Shown here in pieces: positions 48,601 through 61,355 of a stretch of DNA of 64,000 nt. Numbering within the stretch: the first letter of the stretch is position 1; each line of letters begins with the position of its first letter. The notes beneath the pieces were generated by a model, which saw nothing but the letters and a program-made list of their open reading frames with translations, made no database searches and was not told where the DNA came from. Position numbers and translations under genes: made by a program. The DNA is from Cinclus cinclus (taxonomy: Eukaryota; Chordata; Aves; Passeriformes; Cinclidae), in assembly GCF_963662255.1 (NCBI RefSeq), contig NC_085050.1:25166631-25230630 (forward strand), written 5' to 3'.

Positions 48601-51600
48601 AAAAAGGAACTGGAACTACCATTTCTATGGAAGAATTATAAACCAGAAATAGAGGCAGAAAGCAACGTTACCACACTGTAAATCCACAAGATCACCAAAA
48701 TACTTGAAACTGGAAGGAGTAGTTGAGTATTTCCTGCTCAACTTCAGAGTTAAGCTCAGTTTCTTCTCTGAGATGTATTAAACTCAAAGATAGGCCAGGC
48801 TGCTCAGGAATATCTTTTAGTTCAAAATTTCTTGAGAGTATGTAATGCAAAAATGTATATTTTCTCAAAGAAAATTTCTTTTTGAGCCACTTTTTACTTA
48901 GTTCTTCTTGAGAAAGGAACTCTCTGAGCTACACACTTACGGAAGATATCTCCAGAGAAATTGCATATGTGACTAAATTCAGCCATTCTATCTCATTGCT
49001 AGAAGAAAACAAGCTAGGATCTTATTTACATGACTCACATTCACAAGTGTTTGTAGTGAGTGCATCGCATCACTGAAATGGGACAAAGAGACACATTGCA
49101 TTCTAGCGGCTCTGCGTGGTAAAGTGTTTGTGAGTATGAGAACACTACTCATAAAACCTGATAATTTAAATAGGGATTTGCAGTGAGCTGCTTCAGAACA
49201 CAATGAAAAGGCAAAGCTGGGTAAAATTAATCCATTAATGAGAAAAATATTTTCTGAGGCATTCCACTAACAGTGTTTCACTTCTTATGCTAAAAAAACC
49301 TGTACAGATCAAGACAGGAGCCGGCCTAAAAAGCACAGAAGCAAAGTTCTCAATCCTACAAATGTATAAGCACCTTGTCACAGTAGGCATCAGCCTCTTA
49401 AAACCAAGGGAGCTGAAGAGCCATCCTAAGCATTTTACAGTCTTTTTAAACAAAGTACAGCGTGCATTAGAAAGATCTTAATTGATCTTCATGGGGTATG
49501 AAAAGAGGAATGAAAACGGAGCACAAAGAGGATATGTGCCTTTTTCTTTCCTGAGATAAGAGTGAGGGCTTACTGAGAGACACAAAGGAAAGGGAAATAG
49601 GTGTGAGGGTGAGGTGGTCTCCTCAGTGTGTAGCAGCATCATACTGTCTGCAGATCCCAGGATAAAGCACAAGTTCAGCATGTCAGTCCCCAGCTCTTCT
49701 CAAACCTTTGCGCAACTTTGCTGCTGCACTGAAATCCCCAAGGCACACTAAAAGTAATTCCAGCCTGCAGTTTTCTGTAATTAGAGAAGATGGCTCACAA
49801 ACTCTATTTGATACAAGGGATTACTATAGGTATAAAATAACAATAGCGCTATCACTAAGCAGATTAAATTAGTGACCTATTTCATTACCTCCTTCTTTTA
49901 AGTATATGAACAACATTTGTTTTTTACCTGCACAGGTAGTCATTTCACAATTCCAGTGTTTCACTTCATAGTTTTCAAACCTAACCTTTCAGCTTGTTAA
50001 AGAATTTGATCTAAAATTTTGAATTGATATTATTGATATGATTACTGCAAAATTTCACCTGCTCAGTGCCAAGTAAAAAAAAAAATGTACCCATCTTAAT
50101 TCTCATTTTTCTTTCAGCTGTGTATGTAGTATGAAAAATCCACACAGCAATTCCAGTAGGACACAGATTAGGCGTATCCTAGGTCTGCAAGTCCTTACTT
50201 GCAGTTTCTCAAAACCTGTCAGTATCACAAATATTAACATTTTCAGCCATCACCTCCACACACAAAGTCTACAGTATGAGGGACACAGCTCCCCTTTTTT
50301 GTTTTGAGCAGACTCACAGAGACACCTACTTTCATTCTACTTTTAAGAAGGTGCAAAATATCACTAGAGAGAGATTGCATAGTCATAATTTTTTGCATTT
50401 TCCCCCCTTCATTTCTTTAAAACTTGCGGTTTTCCTGCCTACAGATCTTACCTAGTGGTACATGGAAAGAATTTCCAAATTTCTCTTTTTTTCAGTGATC
50501 TTGCTTTTTTTTTAATTAGCCAACATTATCTGAGCAGGACATTATCTTTGTATGGTGTGCACTTTCTGATGCCAAATTAGAATGAGTAGTGAAAAAAAGG
50601 TATTTAATGAAGTGGGAATATCAATTTATGTAAGAAAAAGGATTCCTTCCTGAAAGTTTAAACATAATGAAGGTAAAAACTGAACATGCATTTGGCCCAG
50701 GATAGTTTCGGCATCATGCTTTATGATTATTTGTCTTGCTTCTAGGAAGCATTTGACATGCCTTATAATATGAAAAAAAAGGTCATTATTAATATGTTAG
50801 AACATGACTAAAAGTCATGTTAATGAATTTCAACAGGCTTAGTTTATCAGTGCTTACATATGTTTAACAACTATGAAACTATTCCCTGCCCAAAAGATCT
50901 GCCTTCTCTAACACAGACCAGAAAATATATTTTTTAAATCTCATTTACAAGTTGTGTGTCCATCTCATAGACCCTATGTAGTACTAAACCCAGAGTAGAA
51001 ATGATTGGGAGAGGAATTTGGCACTCTCCTTAGCAATGGTTTCCAGAAAACTTACTGAACAACAGTATAAGAAGATAGCCATAAGAAGAGAACATAAGAG
51101 CAGGAATTGAAACACCACAGGTGTTTGAAAACCAAACTGGGTTTGGTACAATGGGGTTATTACAGCTCCTACAGGCTGCGAGCTGGCTGCATCCCACCTC
51201 AGCACGCTGCTGGTGTCACGGAATAGAACACATAGGTCAGGGTGGTAGCTCTGCCATGGGAGTTCATGCCACTGACAGAGCAGACAGGAAAGGTAATAGC
51301 AACAGAAATATTTAATTAATTCTGTCAAGTAGACACTTCCATTCAGAGGACATGCACTTTTCTTGGTATAGCAGTTGTGTTCTCTCCAGTCTTATTAAAA
51401 AACACAGATTTACCGCTGCATATCTCAAAAGTGAGAAAGAAAACTAAAACTACTGAGAACTACTGGCAAAACTCTCAAGATTAAGCTCCTAGAGCTTTGG
51501 ACACTAAGCATCCTGATTCCCAAAATTGCAAATTACCCGTCTACTTAATTGCCTATATTCTGAGGTGCTCAACACTTCCAAGATGCACAAAAGCCACGTT

Positions 51601-54195
51601 GAGTACCCATCAGGTGTCACTCAGCCTGAGCAAACCCCTTTGGAGTGGATGGAAAGACGTACTTCTGTGTTTTGAATTGAATTTATTGACTGCAGAAGCA
51701 GCTGCCATTTCAAGCACATGTCAAAAACAGATCACCAGATGTCTAGTCACCTCTATAAGCTTTTAGAAAATGTTTGTGAACAATAAGGAGAATATTTGAG
51801 TTACCCCTTCCCCATAGTCATTCATTTTGGATGTCTTTGTCTTTGTTCTTTGCACATGGGGTTGTTAAAGAGATCCTGAAGGGAGAACTATGTCATGAGA
51901 ACTATATGGAATGTTTTTATCAAAATTATGTCAAAATTGTTCCACATTGGTGGCCTGGAAAAGCATACTATATTCTCCTAGAGACAATCATCTGCAAAGA
52001 GAGCAGAACTTCAAATTCTTAATTCATTGACTACTTCAGCTAGCAACATGTGGGAGAGAGGAAGTCCTGCTGATAATAATTTACCTTTTTCAGGCCTGAA
52101 AGCAGTGGAAGACACACTTTAGACATGTTTCCATCATCCTCCCCATAGGACAAGAGAAATCCTTCTCACCCCTCTGCTCTGGCAGTGTAATTCCATGCAG
52201 CTCCTCCTTTGTATGGTTATTAAAATACCATATATATCTCTTTGTTCCAAAGCCCCACTACTGAGGGATCTTTTCAGTATTGTCTCCACATTGCAGCTGT
52301 TTCAAAACCCAAGTTTAGAGCCTGGATGTCCCCAGTAATCAAGCTGCACAAAATTAATCTGAATTTCAACAGTTTGGGTGTTATTTTTGGGGTGTTCAGT
52401 AGAGTAAACTCAAGGCTGGTCTCCAGAAGTCAGGAGCTTGGTTGGGAGAGCTCTCAGAGGAACCAGCTTGCCAATAAGAACATCCTCATCCCTCCTGGAA
52501 GCATATTTGCTGGGCTGAGACATCCTCCTGATTGCAGGAGACCTGCAGGACAGGCTTTGCCCATGCCTTCTCAGACCAGATGATAAGATCAGAAATTTAC
52601 CTAAAACAGCTTACCTATTAATGGGCATTCAGTCCAGGGGCCAGAATACAGCTCATCTGAACTAAAGCTGACCTGAAATGTGCAGCACAGTAAGAATTCT
52701 GATAGAATAAATCCCTGCACTTATGCCTTAAAACAAATTTTGGCAAGCCATGGAGGGCAGTGGTTTCCCTTAAATACAGGCATTTCTGACTTTTGCGTGG
52801 CTTATGACAAAGATAAACATAATGCTGCATACCATTAAGAAGTAAAAGGGACTACAAATCTGCATGGTAAATCCCAATTCAGTGCTTCAGATGAACCAGG
52901 TAACTTTATGATGGCTCTGTGTGGTACAACTCTAATTTAAAAGATACTTTTTGGTAGACAGCTATAGGTAGGATTTATTTATTTATTTTTAGCCATACCA
53001 ATTATAATTGAAAAAAACTCTTTACAAAAAGCAATCCTGAAGTATTCTCAAGTTGAGTTGGGAGGTAACATTTTTCAGTAGCTAATTGCAGAGCTAGAAG
53101 GAAAAGAAAATATATAAAACACCTCAAATAAAATCAAAAATATTTATTATATACTGTTACAAAGAACTGATAAAAGAATTATTATCATAAGCTTGTACAC
53201 TTATGGTTGGAGAAAGCAGAAGTGAGATGAAAGACTCCCATAGTAATGTCTCAGGAAGCATGTTGTGCTCCTTCTCCAAGAGCGAAAAATTTTCAGAGAA
53301 AAACTCATTGTTCAAAAATTTTTTCCAAAAGATGCTCAAAACTGTAACTAGAATGTGTGTCACAAACTATATCAGTGTTCTACCATTTTTCAAATATAAT
53401 GGAATATTTCAGCTACAAAAAACATCACCAAGTCTGCCATTTCTCAGAAACAAGTCTTCATGACGCTGTAGCAGACTCAAAAGCATCCAATACTTATCCC
53501 AAGGGCACCGCACGCAGGACTGTGAAGTGCGCAGAAGAGATGGGTTGAACCTGAAAGGGATAAATGTTATTTCTGCTGCGCTGCAGTGAAAGCGAGCGGC
53601 ACCGGCAAAGCCATAAACTGTTCACAGGTTCACAGGGCTCACAGATCAGTCCCTGTGTAATGAAGCACAAGAGAGGACAGGTTACGTTAGAGAGAGAGGG
53701 GGAAAAAACCCAAAACACAACAACAAACGCCACGAAAATCGCGTTCTAAACGCAGGATTAATTAATTACACTGGTTAAAAAATTGCGACTAAAATTCAGT
53801 CACCCGTAGCACCGCGGGTACCGCTGCGGGAGAGCCAAGCGCTCCGCGGGGCAGGCGCGTCCTCAAGCCTCCGCCGCTCGGCAAAACGCTACCTTGCACC
53901 ATTTCTATCGAATTTGCCATTCCCCTTCACTTTACAGCTAACATAACATCGAGGGGAATTTTCACGCCGAAGCGCCCTCAACTATTATTCTGTCTCCCGA
54001 AGGGAAGCCGGCGCTCCAGCTGCGGGGGCCGCTCCCGGCGGTGTCAGCCCCTTCCCCACGGCAGCTCGGGGTCCTCGGTCCCGCTGTGCCCGGCCGGCCA
54101 AGGGGCCCCGCCGCCCTCAGCGCTCCCGCGGCACCTGTTGCGGCGCCGCGCCCTCGGCCTCTCTCGCCCTCAGCAGCCCGCGGGGCGCCCCGCTC

Positions 54196-54206
54196 CGCGC
54201 ATGCGT
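54196..54206 (+). promoter_or_regulatory. GABRB1: NRF-1-like site upstream of GABRB1
   Basis: CGCGCATGCGT closely matches the NRF-1 consensus YGCGCAYGCGCR. It ends 82 bp before the GABRB1 start codon. NRF-1 control of mammalian GABRB1 transcription has been reported, as I recall, which makes the match more credible. Confidence 0.6.
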
Positions 54207-54275
54207 CCCGCTCTGGGGAATTGTTTCTCCTCGCCGCTCCGCGCCAAGTTCCAGTCCGCGGCTCGTCCCCCGTGA
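54201..54275 (+). other. GABRB1: Possible 24-codon upstream ORF in the GABRB1 leader
   Basis: An ATG within the NRF-1-like site opens 24 codons and stops at TGA 13 bp before the main start codon. It matters only if transcription starts upstream of 54201. No peptide function is suggested. Confidence 0.4.
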
Positions 54276-54288
54276 GGCGGCGGCCGGG

Positions 54289-54368
54289 ATGGGGGCGGCT
54301 GCGAGGCGGGCCGGCCGGCGGGCGCTGCTCCTGCCGCTGGCGCTGGCCGTGGCGTGTGCGGCGCGCAG
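54289..54368 (+). CDS. GABRB1: GABRB1 coding exon 1 (signal peptide)
   Basis: 80 bp, 26 codons plus two bases; donor GTGAGC from 54369. The product [20 protein letters not shown] has an Arg-rich start and a hydrophobic core typical of a signal peptide. It differs strongly from the mammalian beta-1 signal sequence as I remember it, so this start rests on splicing, frame, G at -3 and G at +4. Confidence 0.8.
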
Positions 54369-54696
54369 GTGAGCGCGGCCGGGATGCGGGCGGAGGGAGG
54401 GAAGCGGGCGCGGTGCCGCCCGGCCGCCTCCCTGACCCGCTTGCGCTTCTTCCCGCAGCGCCGACGGGCCCAGCAACATGTCCTACGTGAAGGAGACTGT
54501 GGACAGGCTGCTCCAAGGCTACGACATCCGCCTCCGCCCCGACTTCGGAGGTGAGGCGCCCGCGCCCCCCCCGACCCGCGCCCCGGCCCCCCCAGGTCCG
54601 CTAACGCCGCCTCCCGCTCCCCCCGCAGGTCCGCCCGTGGATGTGGGCATGCGGATAGAGATCGCCAGCATCGACGTGGTCTCGGAGGTCAACATG
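54289..54696 (+). CDS. GABRB1: GABA-A receptor subunit beta-1, 5' part (three coding exons)
   Basis: First 80 residues of a beta subunit of the GABA-gated chloride channel. Exons 54289-54368, 54459-54550 and 54629-54696 join in phase with GT-AG introns of 90 and 78 bp. The product has a signal peptide (about 1-25, with a Leu/Ala core), then [40 protein letters not shown] and IDVVSEVNM. The [15 protein letters not shown] and PPVDVGMRI sequence indicates beta-1 over beta-3, which I recall as GNMSFVKETVDKLL and PPVCVGMNI. N33 is a glycosylation sequon. Exon 4 (221 bp in this family) is not in the window, so the gene is cut by the window end, not broken. Divergently transcribed from GABRA4. Confidence 0.93.
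54459..54550 (+). CDS. GABRB1: GABRB1 coding exon 2
   Basis: 92 bp, residues 27-58. The acceptor is CCCGCAG before 54459 and the donor is GTGAGG from 54551. It encodes [20 protein letters not shown] and [11 protein letters not shown], the mature N-terminus, ending in phase 1 after the same FG/G junction used by GABRA4 exon 2. Confidence 0.95.
54551..54628 (+). other. GABRB1: GABRB1 intron 2, 78 bp, open and in frame
   Basis: A very GC-rich intron of exactly 26 codons with no stop in the exon 2 frame. If retained it would insert 26 residues, mostly Pro and Ala, after residue 58 and leave the downstream frame intact. Confidence 0.88.
54629..54696 (+). CDS. GABRB1: GABRB1 coding exon 3
   Basis: 68 bp, residues 58-80, encoding [20 protein letters not shown] then NM. 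The acceptor is CCCGCAG before 54629 and the donor is GTGAGT from 54697, phase 0. Same length and phase as GABRA4 exon 3. Confidence 0.95.
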
Positions 54697-56974
54697 GTGA
54701 GTGACCCTCGGGCCGGGGCGGTGGAGCCCCCAAGAACCCCGCCCGTGCGGGGGCTGCCGGAGCCCCGGGGCCCGCGCTGCCACCGGCCGGGAGCCCGGCT
54801 GCGCGGGGATGCGCTACGGAGCCGCTGCGATCGCCGCAAAATTACCGAGCACGTCGCGGTTGCTAGGAAAAGCTGTTTGCGTTTTTGAGATGTTGACATG
54901 CCTGAGGTGGCACTTCAGAAGAGCTCCTGCCTTGGTCAGAATGCCCGCTGCAGGTCTGAGGTTCTGGGTCCCTCTTGCCCTGGTTTGTCCTTTGCGTAAT
55001 CAGCAGCTGCCGTCGGAAATGCTGGAGTTTCTTGAGCTGTGGCAGCAGATGGCCAGATGTGCGTGTTTTCATGTTAAATTATTTAAAGAGTTAGTTCACT
55101 TTCCACGCTAGTAGCCTTGAGTAAAAGGTGCAAAGAGAAAATAAGAAGGACTTCTAGAAAATGCTCTCTTGTAGAAGAGAAAAAAATAACAACACTGCAG
55201 AGTAAGTACATAAGGATGTTTCCAGCTGTCAGAATCAGAAGTTTCATAGCTACAGGTGTGAAACATACTGCATTTGATTTCAGTTCTCCTGCAGGAAGGA
55301 ATGCTAATAGACAAGCAGGCTTAAAGAGCAAAAATGTGACTGTTAAGTTGCCTGCCTCATTTGACAGCCTTTTCCCAGAAGAAAACAGTAAATCAGTTGC
55401 AAGTTTGAATGTTATACAAAATCGTATTGAATTAGTCAGCATCATGGGCATTTTGCTCTCATTCTCTTTTCTTATGTTTGATCTCAGATGAAAATCTCAG
55501 ATGCTTTTTGTACATAAAGGAACACCTACTTAGTTAAAAGAAGCTTAGAAACCTTACATTTCCATCCTGATCAGCAGTTTATTTCACTGGGTGATATTTG
55601 CCCATTTGAAGTAATTTACTCTTCCTTGGTATATTAGTTAGTAGCTGTCATTAAAACAATCTCTTCAAAGATTTTTTTGGTTTGTTTTCATGCTTAGTTT
55701 TTTTCTGTTATTTATTATATATATCACAGCTTCTGTTTGTGTGTAACTGTTTTATTTTCTTATGAATGTGCATGGTAGAGTGGGGAGGAAACAAGAAATT
55801 GTCAGGTTGCGTGTAGGTCTGCGGACTGCTAGTGCTGCACAAAGACAACATTTTGCAAGTTTCAGCTCCCGATCTTCCTGTTGCTGTATTGTACTTCCAG
55901 AGAGGAACGTGGTACAGACCACACAGAGAAATCAAAACATAGACCTTATCAAAATAGTCAAAGACCAAATCTACTCCAATCTATTTCTATGATGCTGTAG
56001 TGCGATTGCTGCTTTCACACCTGGAAAAAGCCAAACAGAGCGAAACACAAAAACACCTGTTCTGAAACGTCCAGAACTTACCTTGTAAAGTTTCAACACC
56101 TGAAATACTGTTAATCTGTAGTGGAGTGGATGTGACAGTTTCCAACAGCAATCTTACAGGATATTAATTGAGTTGCACCAGCTCATAGCATTTCTTAGTT
56201 GCATCCTGTACCTGTCAAATCTTTCTTCTCTGTTCTAACAGTTGCACAGCCTCTGGGAAAGAGGAGTTATATGCTTAATTGATTCTTTGAATAATCTTTG
56301 TGCATAGGGGGCAGCTTGACTAAAACTGGTCCAAAACTAAGAAAATTTTTTCATTTCATAAAATGCCACAACTCACAGTGGAAGGAAGCAACCAGTCCCA
56401 GCTGTAGCTGTAGCCATTCCTGAAGGCCAGATAAGGAATCTCCATTCTGAATCAGTGTGAAAGGGCTTTCAGATAACACAAGTGCTACCTGTACATACCT
56501 GTATCTAATGTTCTGTGTTTATTGTGTTACTAGAGATTGTCTGCCTGTCTTTGGACAATGATCAGTAATTTCATCCATCATTGCAAAAACAAGGCCGTTG
56601 ATATCTTGGCATAAGAAAAGGTTTTTTACCTAGTAAAATAATGTTTTGTTCTAGTGTTTTGTTTTTTTTTATTTCTGAGAAATCACAGCCTTGAGATGCT
56701 TTATGTTGCAGTCACATGTAAGTCATTAATCTTCTTTTCCTTTAAAGCATGTCTTATAGATTTTTTTTAAAAAATATTTTAGAAGAGCTGCTGTTCTGTG
56801 GCTTCAGAGCCAGAAATATTTTTCAGAAGATCTTAATTTATAGTGTACTCCAGCTATAGGGCAGTTTTGTTGCTGAAGGCAACCAGTAATAGGAGCCAGG
56901 AGACCAATACCCTCATCATGAGGTCCTCCTGGCAAGAGAGTCTGGTTGGATCCATCAGAGTTCCGTCAGTGTCA

Positions 56975-57717
56975 CCCTAGCAGTATTAGAGGGAGTTGTC
57001 TTTTCCCTTGGTGTTGGGGGTTGGTTCTCTCCCTTTTCCCTCTGTGGAATTTTCCCCATTGTCATGCTAAGGTACCTGTTGACTGGGCCCTGGTGGCAAG
57101 GGGGAGGGGAGAGAAGAGGGAAACCCCTCGATATCCAAACATCCAGAAGAGGAAACGGAAGGCTCTGGCTCTCCCCATTTCCCCCGCGGAGTTCTGATGA
57201 GAAGGACGATCGCTGCCTCAGCCCCATCCCTGCCATCCCAGCACCAGGAGCCATCCTCACTGCTGTCAGACCCTGCCCTGCTGCCTTCTCTCTGTAACCT
57301 GCCACCATCCAGCACTCTGCTGAGCATCAGGACCCACACCGTGAGCGGAGAGCTCTCTCTCCATCTCTCTCTCCCCCTGGGACAGCGCTGCCATCACCCC
57401 CAGCCCTCCTGCAGCTCTGTGGGACCTGCCCGCCCCCAGCACCGGGAACTGCAGCTCAGGGAAAAGGTGCCTGCAGCCAAAAAACACTGGGACTGAGTTA
57501 CTGTTCTGTTTGTGGGTAATTACATAGCTGTTGTTGTTCTTGTTTGTCTTGTTAGATATACTAGTAAAGAACTGCTATTCCTACCCCCATATCTTTGCCT
57601 GAGAGCTCCCTTAATTTCAAAATCATAATAATCTGTAGGAAGGAAGGATCATATTTTTTCAGTTCAAAGGGAGGCTTCTGCTTTCCTTAGCAAACACCTG
57701 TCTTTCAAACCAGGACA
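56975..57717 (+). mobile_element. ERVL-like LTR fragment (avian endogenous retrovirus)
   Basis: A GC-richer block whose 3' part reads CTAGTAAAGAACTGCTATTC, then CATATCTTTGCCTGAGAGCT, CCCTTAATTTCAAAATCATA, GGCTTCTGCTTTCCTTAGCA and ACACCTGTCTTTCAAACCAG, ending at GGACA. This order matches an LTR I recall as common in bird genomes. The 5' part includes CTCCCTTTTCCCTCTGTGGA and CATTGTCATGCTAAGGTACC. No retroviral coding region adjoins, so it is a solo or truncated copy. The 5' boundary and family name are uncertain. Confidence 0.6.
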
Positions 57718-59372
57718 CTTGGCTTTCCTCAGGAGCATGAAACCTTATATCCAGAGTGACAGAGACACATATTCCCAATCATAGTGCCTACAGAATTAAA
57801 TGTTGTATTCCAGTTTCAATGCATAAATAAGAGTAAGTATTATATATAGAGAGAGAGGGGGAGAGAGGCTATGAAGGAGGTGTTCTCCTTTGGTGTGTTG
57901 GGTGAGACATGGTCATGGCTGTAGACTGTCTGCCATGTGAACAGACTGATTTGTGTGTCCAAGTACATCCAGTCCTTGGGTATAAAGTTGAGATCTAAGC
58001 AACAGAATTTTTTTTTAATTCTCAGGGCACCAATAGTAGTAACTGTCTGTTCAAGCATCTTGGCTGGTTGAAGTGGCTTGTTCTAATCTACTCGACTATT
58101 GTGGAAACTTTACTCACTTAATGAACCAAGACTCCCACAGTCATGAAATCAACTGTTCTGTTTTGTTTTTCCCTTACTACTCAGTCCTCATCTCCTCAGC
58201 TCATTAAATAGCATTGTTTTATACCTGCTTGGTAGTTCAGTAATACTGTGGTGAGCTGCCATACCAACTTTTACAGAAAAATTAATTGAAACGCTCATTC
58301 TTATAACTCTCCCATTTGATATCAGATATGCTGTCTGACGTTGATTTTTGCAGGAAATAATCTGAAGAGTTTGTCCTATAACAAATAAGCAGGAGAAGTA
58401 GAATGTAAACATCCTAGTGACCATTGCCTGGTTCTAACTATGCTTTTTCCCTAATAGATCATGAGATAAGTTTTAGTTTAGTTTTCCATCTGATTTTCAC
58501 AGCCTTGCTATAGTAAGTGCAAGCATTACCTTCCAAAGGCGCAAGATGACCTTTCTCCTTGTCTCAGTTAATGACTGTTCAGCTAATTTTCATTCATGAC
58601 AGAGCTCCTTAAATATAATAGACATTTATATGAATATAGAGTTCATTAAGAACCATGCTATGACTAGATCTATTAAGCTGCTGTGATGTCTGGTTTACTC
58701 TGATGCCTTTATGTAGTTAGCAGAAGGTGCTGCTTGTACATCAAGAATAAACATGGATGTAATGACTGGCAGTAATTTGTGTCGTGTGTCAGGGCAAACA
58801 AACTAATAATGTGTTGCTCTATCTGCTAAGAAACAGTTGAGAGAAGTAACTGGATGCTAAAACAATTCATATGCAGTACATGTTGTAATTTTTACTAGAC
58901 TGTGTTCCTTACTGAAGAAAAGGTGGTCAAACCTCTATAATAGGCAAAAGATGTCATGTACATGTCCAAAAGTTTTAAAAAAATGCATAAAGAACCTTTA
59001 TAGAGTAGTTAAAAAAGACACCAAAGTGGAAAAAACAACAACAAAAAAACGCCCTTTATTTTATATTGGGAACACTGTTCCTGACCTACCATACTGATTT
59101 TACACTGATGATGATGTAGTTTCTGTGATCACAGACTGAAGGTTTCATGTCCCAGCAAAAAGAGGTAAAAGAAAACATGGAAAGGATGTATAATTCTTTA
59201 GCTACTCTAAACTTGTATTCAAGGCTCTTAAGCCACACATCTTAGAGATATTAGTTAATTTAACATCCCAACCTGTTGGGTAGTACCTTTTTGCCCCATA
59301 AAGACTTTATATTAGCCTAACCACTCACTTTTTGTAAAGAAGTAAGCCAACACTATAAACACATATGTATTT

Positions 59373-59391
59373 ATTATATATATATATATAC
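59373..59391. repeat. (TA)n microsatellite
   Basis: About nine TA units in GABRB1 intron 3. Confidence 0.9.
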
Positions 59392-61340
59392 AGACACAGA
59401 AGTTTTCCAGTTTGCTACAGAAGCCTCCAGGGCCTAGAGGAGCAAAGGCCTTCCCCTTACTTTAGGGCTGATGTTAGCCCAGGCGTCTGTGGCATCCTAC
59501 AGTGGTAGATGTTTAGTCAATAGAAGATGAATCTGTGGTCTTAAAAACTTGAGCTGGGTAATGTTTAGAACCAAGTCACTGAATGTTTGACCATAAATCC
59601 TGGAGACCACTGCTCATGCATTAGACCCCAGCTCCAGAAATGGTAGAAGGATTTTTGCATATGTTGAGGACACTTTTTTTGTGGATTGAGAAAGGCTTAA
59701 GCTGTGTTTACTGATCTAGCCAGAGTTTCACACATCTTATCCCTCCTTTCTGTCTTAAGTATCTGAGAATTTAGTATGGTGGCTGTTGTGAATCACAACA
59801 TGGGAAGTAAATCCTAGGGAACCAAATTGGCATTATGAACCCCATCACATCCCTCTTTGCCCCAGAGCAGCCAAATCTAACTTTTTGTAGTTATAAGTCT
59901 GGTTCATGTAGAACTAAAATGTCAAAAATTCCTTTAGCCCCAGCCAGTGTGGCAACACAAATGGTAATAAATAGTCCTTGGTCTAAATAGATACCTGAAG
60001 ATGTTCATACAGATTAAACTAATTTTTTTCTAAAAAGTCATAAAGCTTAACAATTACTAATGCAAATTTAGTTAGCTGTAGTGCAGAGGAAGGAAGGAAA
60101 AATACTTTTTTGTTATATAGCTGCTGTCCTAAAGAGCATGAAGGACATGCAAAGGCACTTTAATATCAATAAAAATGTTCAGTAACTGATTTTTAATTTT
60201 TTTTTCAGCAATTATGGAAAAACTAATCAAGTAATAATACATAAAGGCCAGATCATTTCATCACTGTCTATTCCAAACAGGAGTAATTATATTAGAGAGT
60301 AAAATGTGGAATGAATGTAGAAATGGGCAGCTTAAGGTTAAACGACTGGGTCACTGTTAGTGGATGTTTTATTGGATCATTTTTCATTTGACAAGAATAA
60401 GGATTTCTTCAACAAAATTGATAAAAAGGCAAAACTTATGAAACAGTAATGTAAACATTGTTTCATATGATCCAGAAATCTGGTATATCTTAATTTTTCA
60501 AACATTGAACAAACTTGAGACCAGCTTTAGCATTGATATAAGCTGTAGTTCACATTTTCTTTCAGGTTGACAAGGCACAATACTTTTCTGATTTCAAGGC
60601 TTACACAAAGTAGCTGTGAATGCCCTTTAGAACATATGTATTTCTTTTGCCTAATGTTAAATGCTAATGTCACAGTTCCCCACAAGTGCAACTCTCCCGA
60701 CTCCCACAGTCTACAGTTAATCAATTGTATCACAGTGGTGCCTATGAAATTGAAGGGGTGATACCATCCGCTTCAGTAGTGGAAGCTTTAGCACCCTGTT
60801 TGAGGTGTGTAGGATGTAACTAATAAGGGGTATGTCTACAAAGAGATAGGTCTTTTAGTTGTGTGGAGGGGAAAATGAAAGGATTTTCCCAGCACTGCCT
60901 GTTTAGTGTACCTGCCTCAAACAATATGGCTGTGCTGTGATTCCTGGAAACATCCAGCTGGTGGTCTGTTAATGTGTACATGTCCCACAGCTCAGAGGTA
61001 CAAACCTTTTGAAACATGAACAGTCACAAATGGTTGTTTAATAATGGAACAGTCAGTTATTAACACAGAAAGACTCATTCCCCAAAATGAACTTCTTTTA
61101 AAAGAAGAAAAATAAATCCATAAAATCAAATTTAATGTTTCTTTCCTTGTGTGCAGGGCAGGGCAAGTGCATAATTAAAAGATTTCACATTTTCCACCAC
61201 TCCCCTTTTACTTCTGATTTTGGATTTTACATCTGACTTCTGAAAGAGAATATCAGAACCTTCCAAACTAAGCATTTTTCTTCATAAGAAAATTCAAGAC
61301 ATACATTTCAAATGCCTGCAAAACTTGCAGAAACTTAGGC

Positions 61341-61355
61341 TTTTTTTTTTTTTTT
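61341..61355. repeat. T15 homopolymer
   Basis: Fifteen consecutive T on the plus strand in GABRB1 intron 3. Confidence 0.9.

Larger units (their letters stand above)
38111..53790. other. Intergenic region between GABRA4 and GABRB1
   Basis: About 16.6 kb separate the two start codons; this is the part outside the CpG islands. I find no supported gene. It contains simple repeats (A15 at 39582-39596, ATT units at 41116-41136, TA/TG at 42610-42670), a CR1-like fragment (45118-45215) and a MIR-like fragment (45622-45690). The remainder is unassigned AT-rich DNA. Confidence 0.8.
53790..54860 (+). promoter_or_regulatory. GABRB1: CpG island and GABRB1 promoter region
   Basis: CpG-dense DNA that covers GABRB1 exons 1-3 and about 500 bp upstream, in an AT-rich setting. 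No clear TATA box. It contains an NRF-1-like site at 54196-54206. The transcription start is not determinable from sequence. Confidence 0.85.

Noticed and set aside
53962..54516. Minus-strand open frame of 184 codons opposite the GABRB1 promoter and exon 1
   Set aside because: Same GC-island artefact; Arg/Gly/Ala/Pro-rich with no domain.
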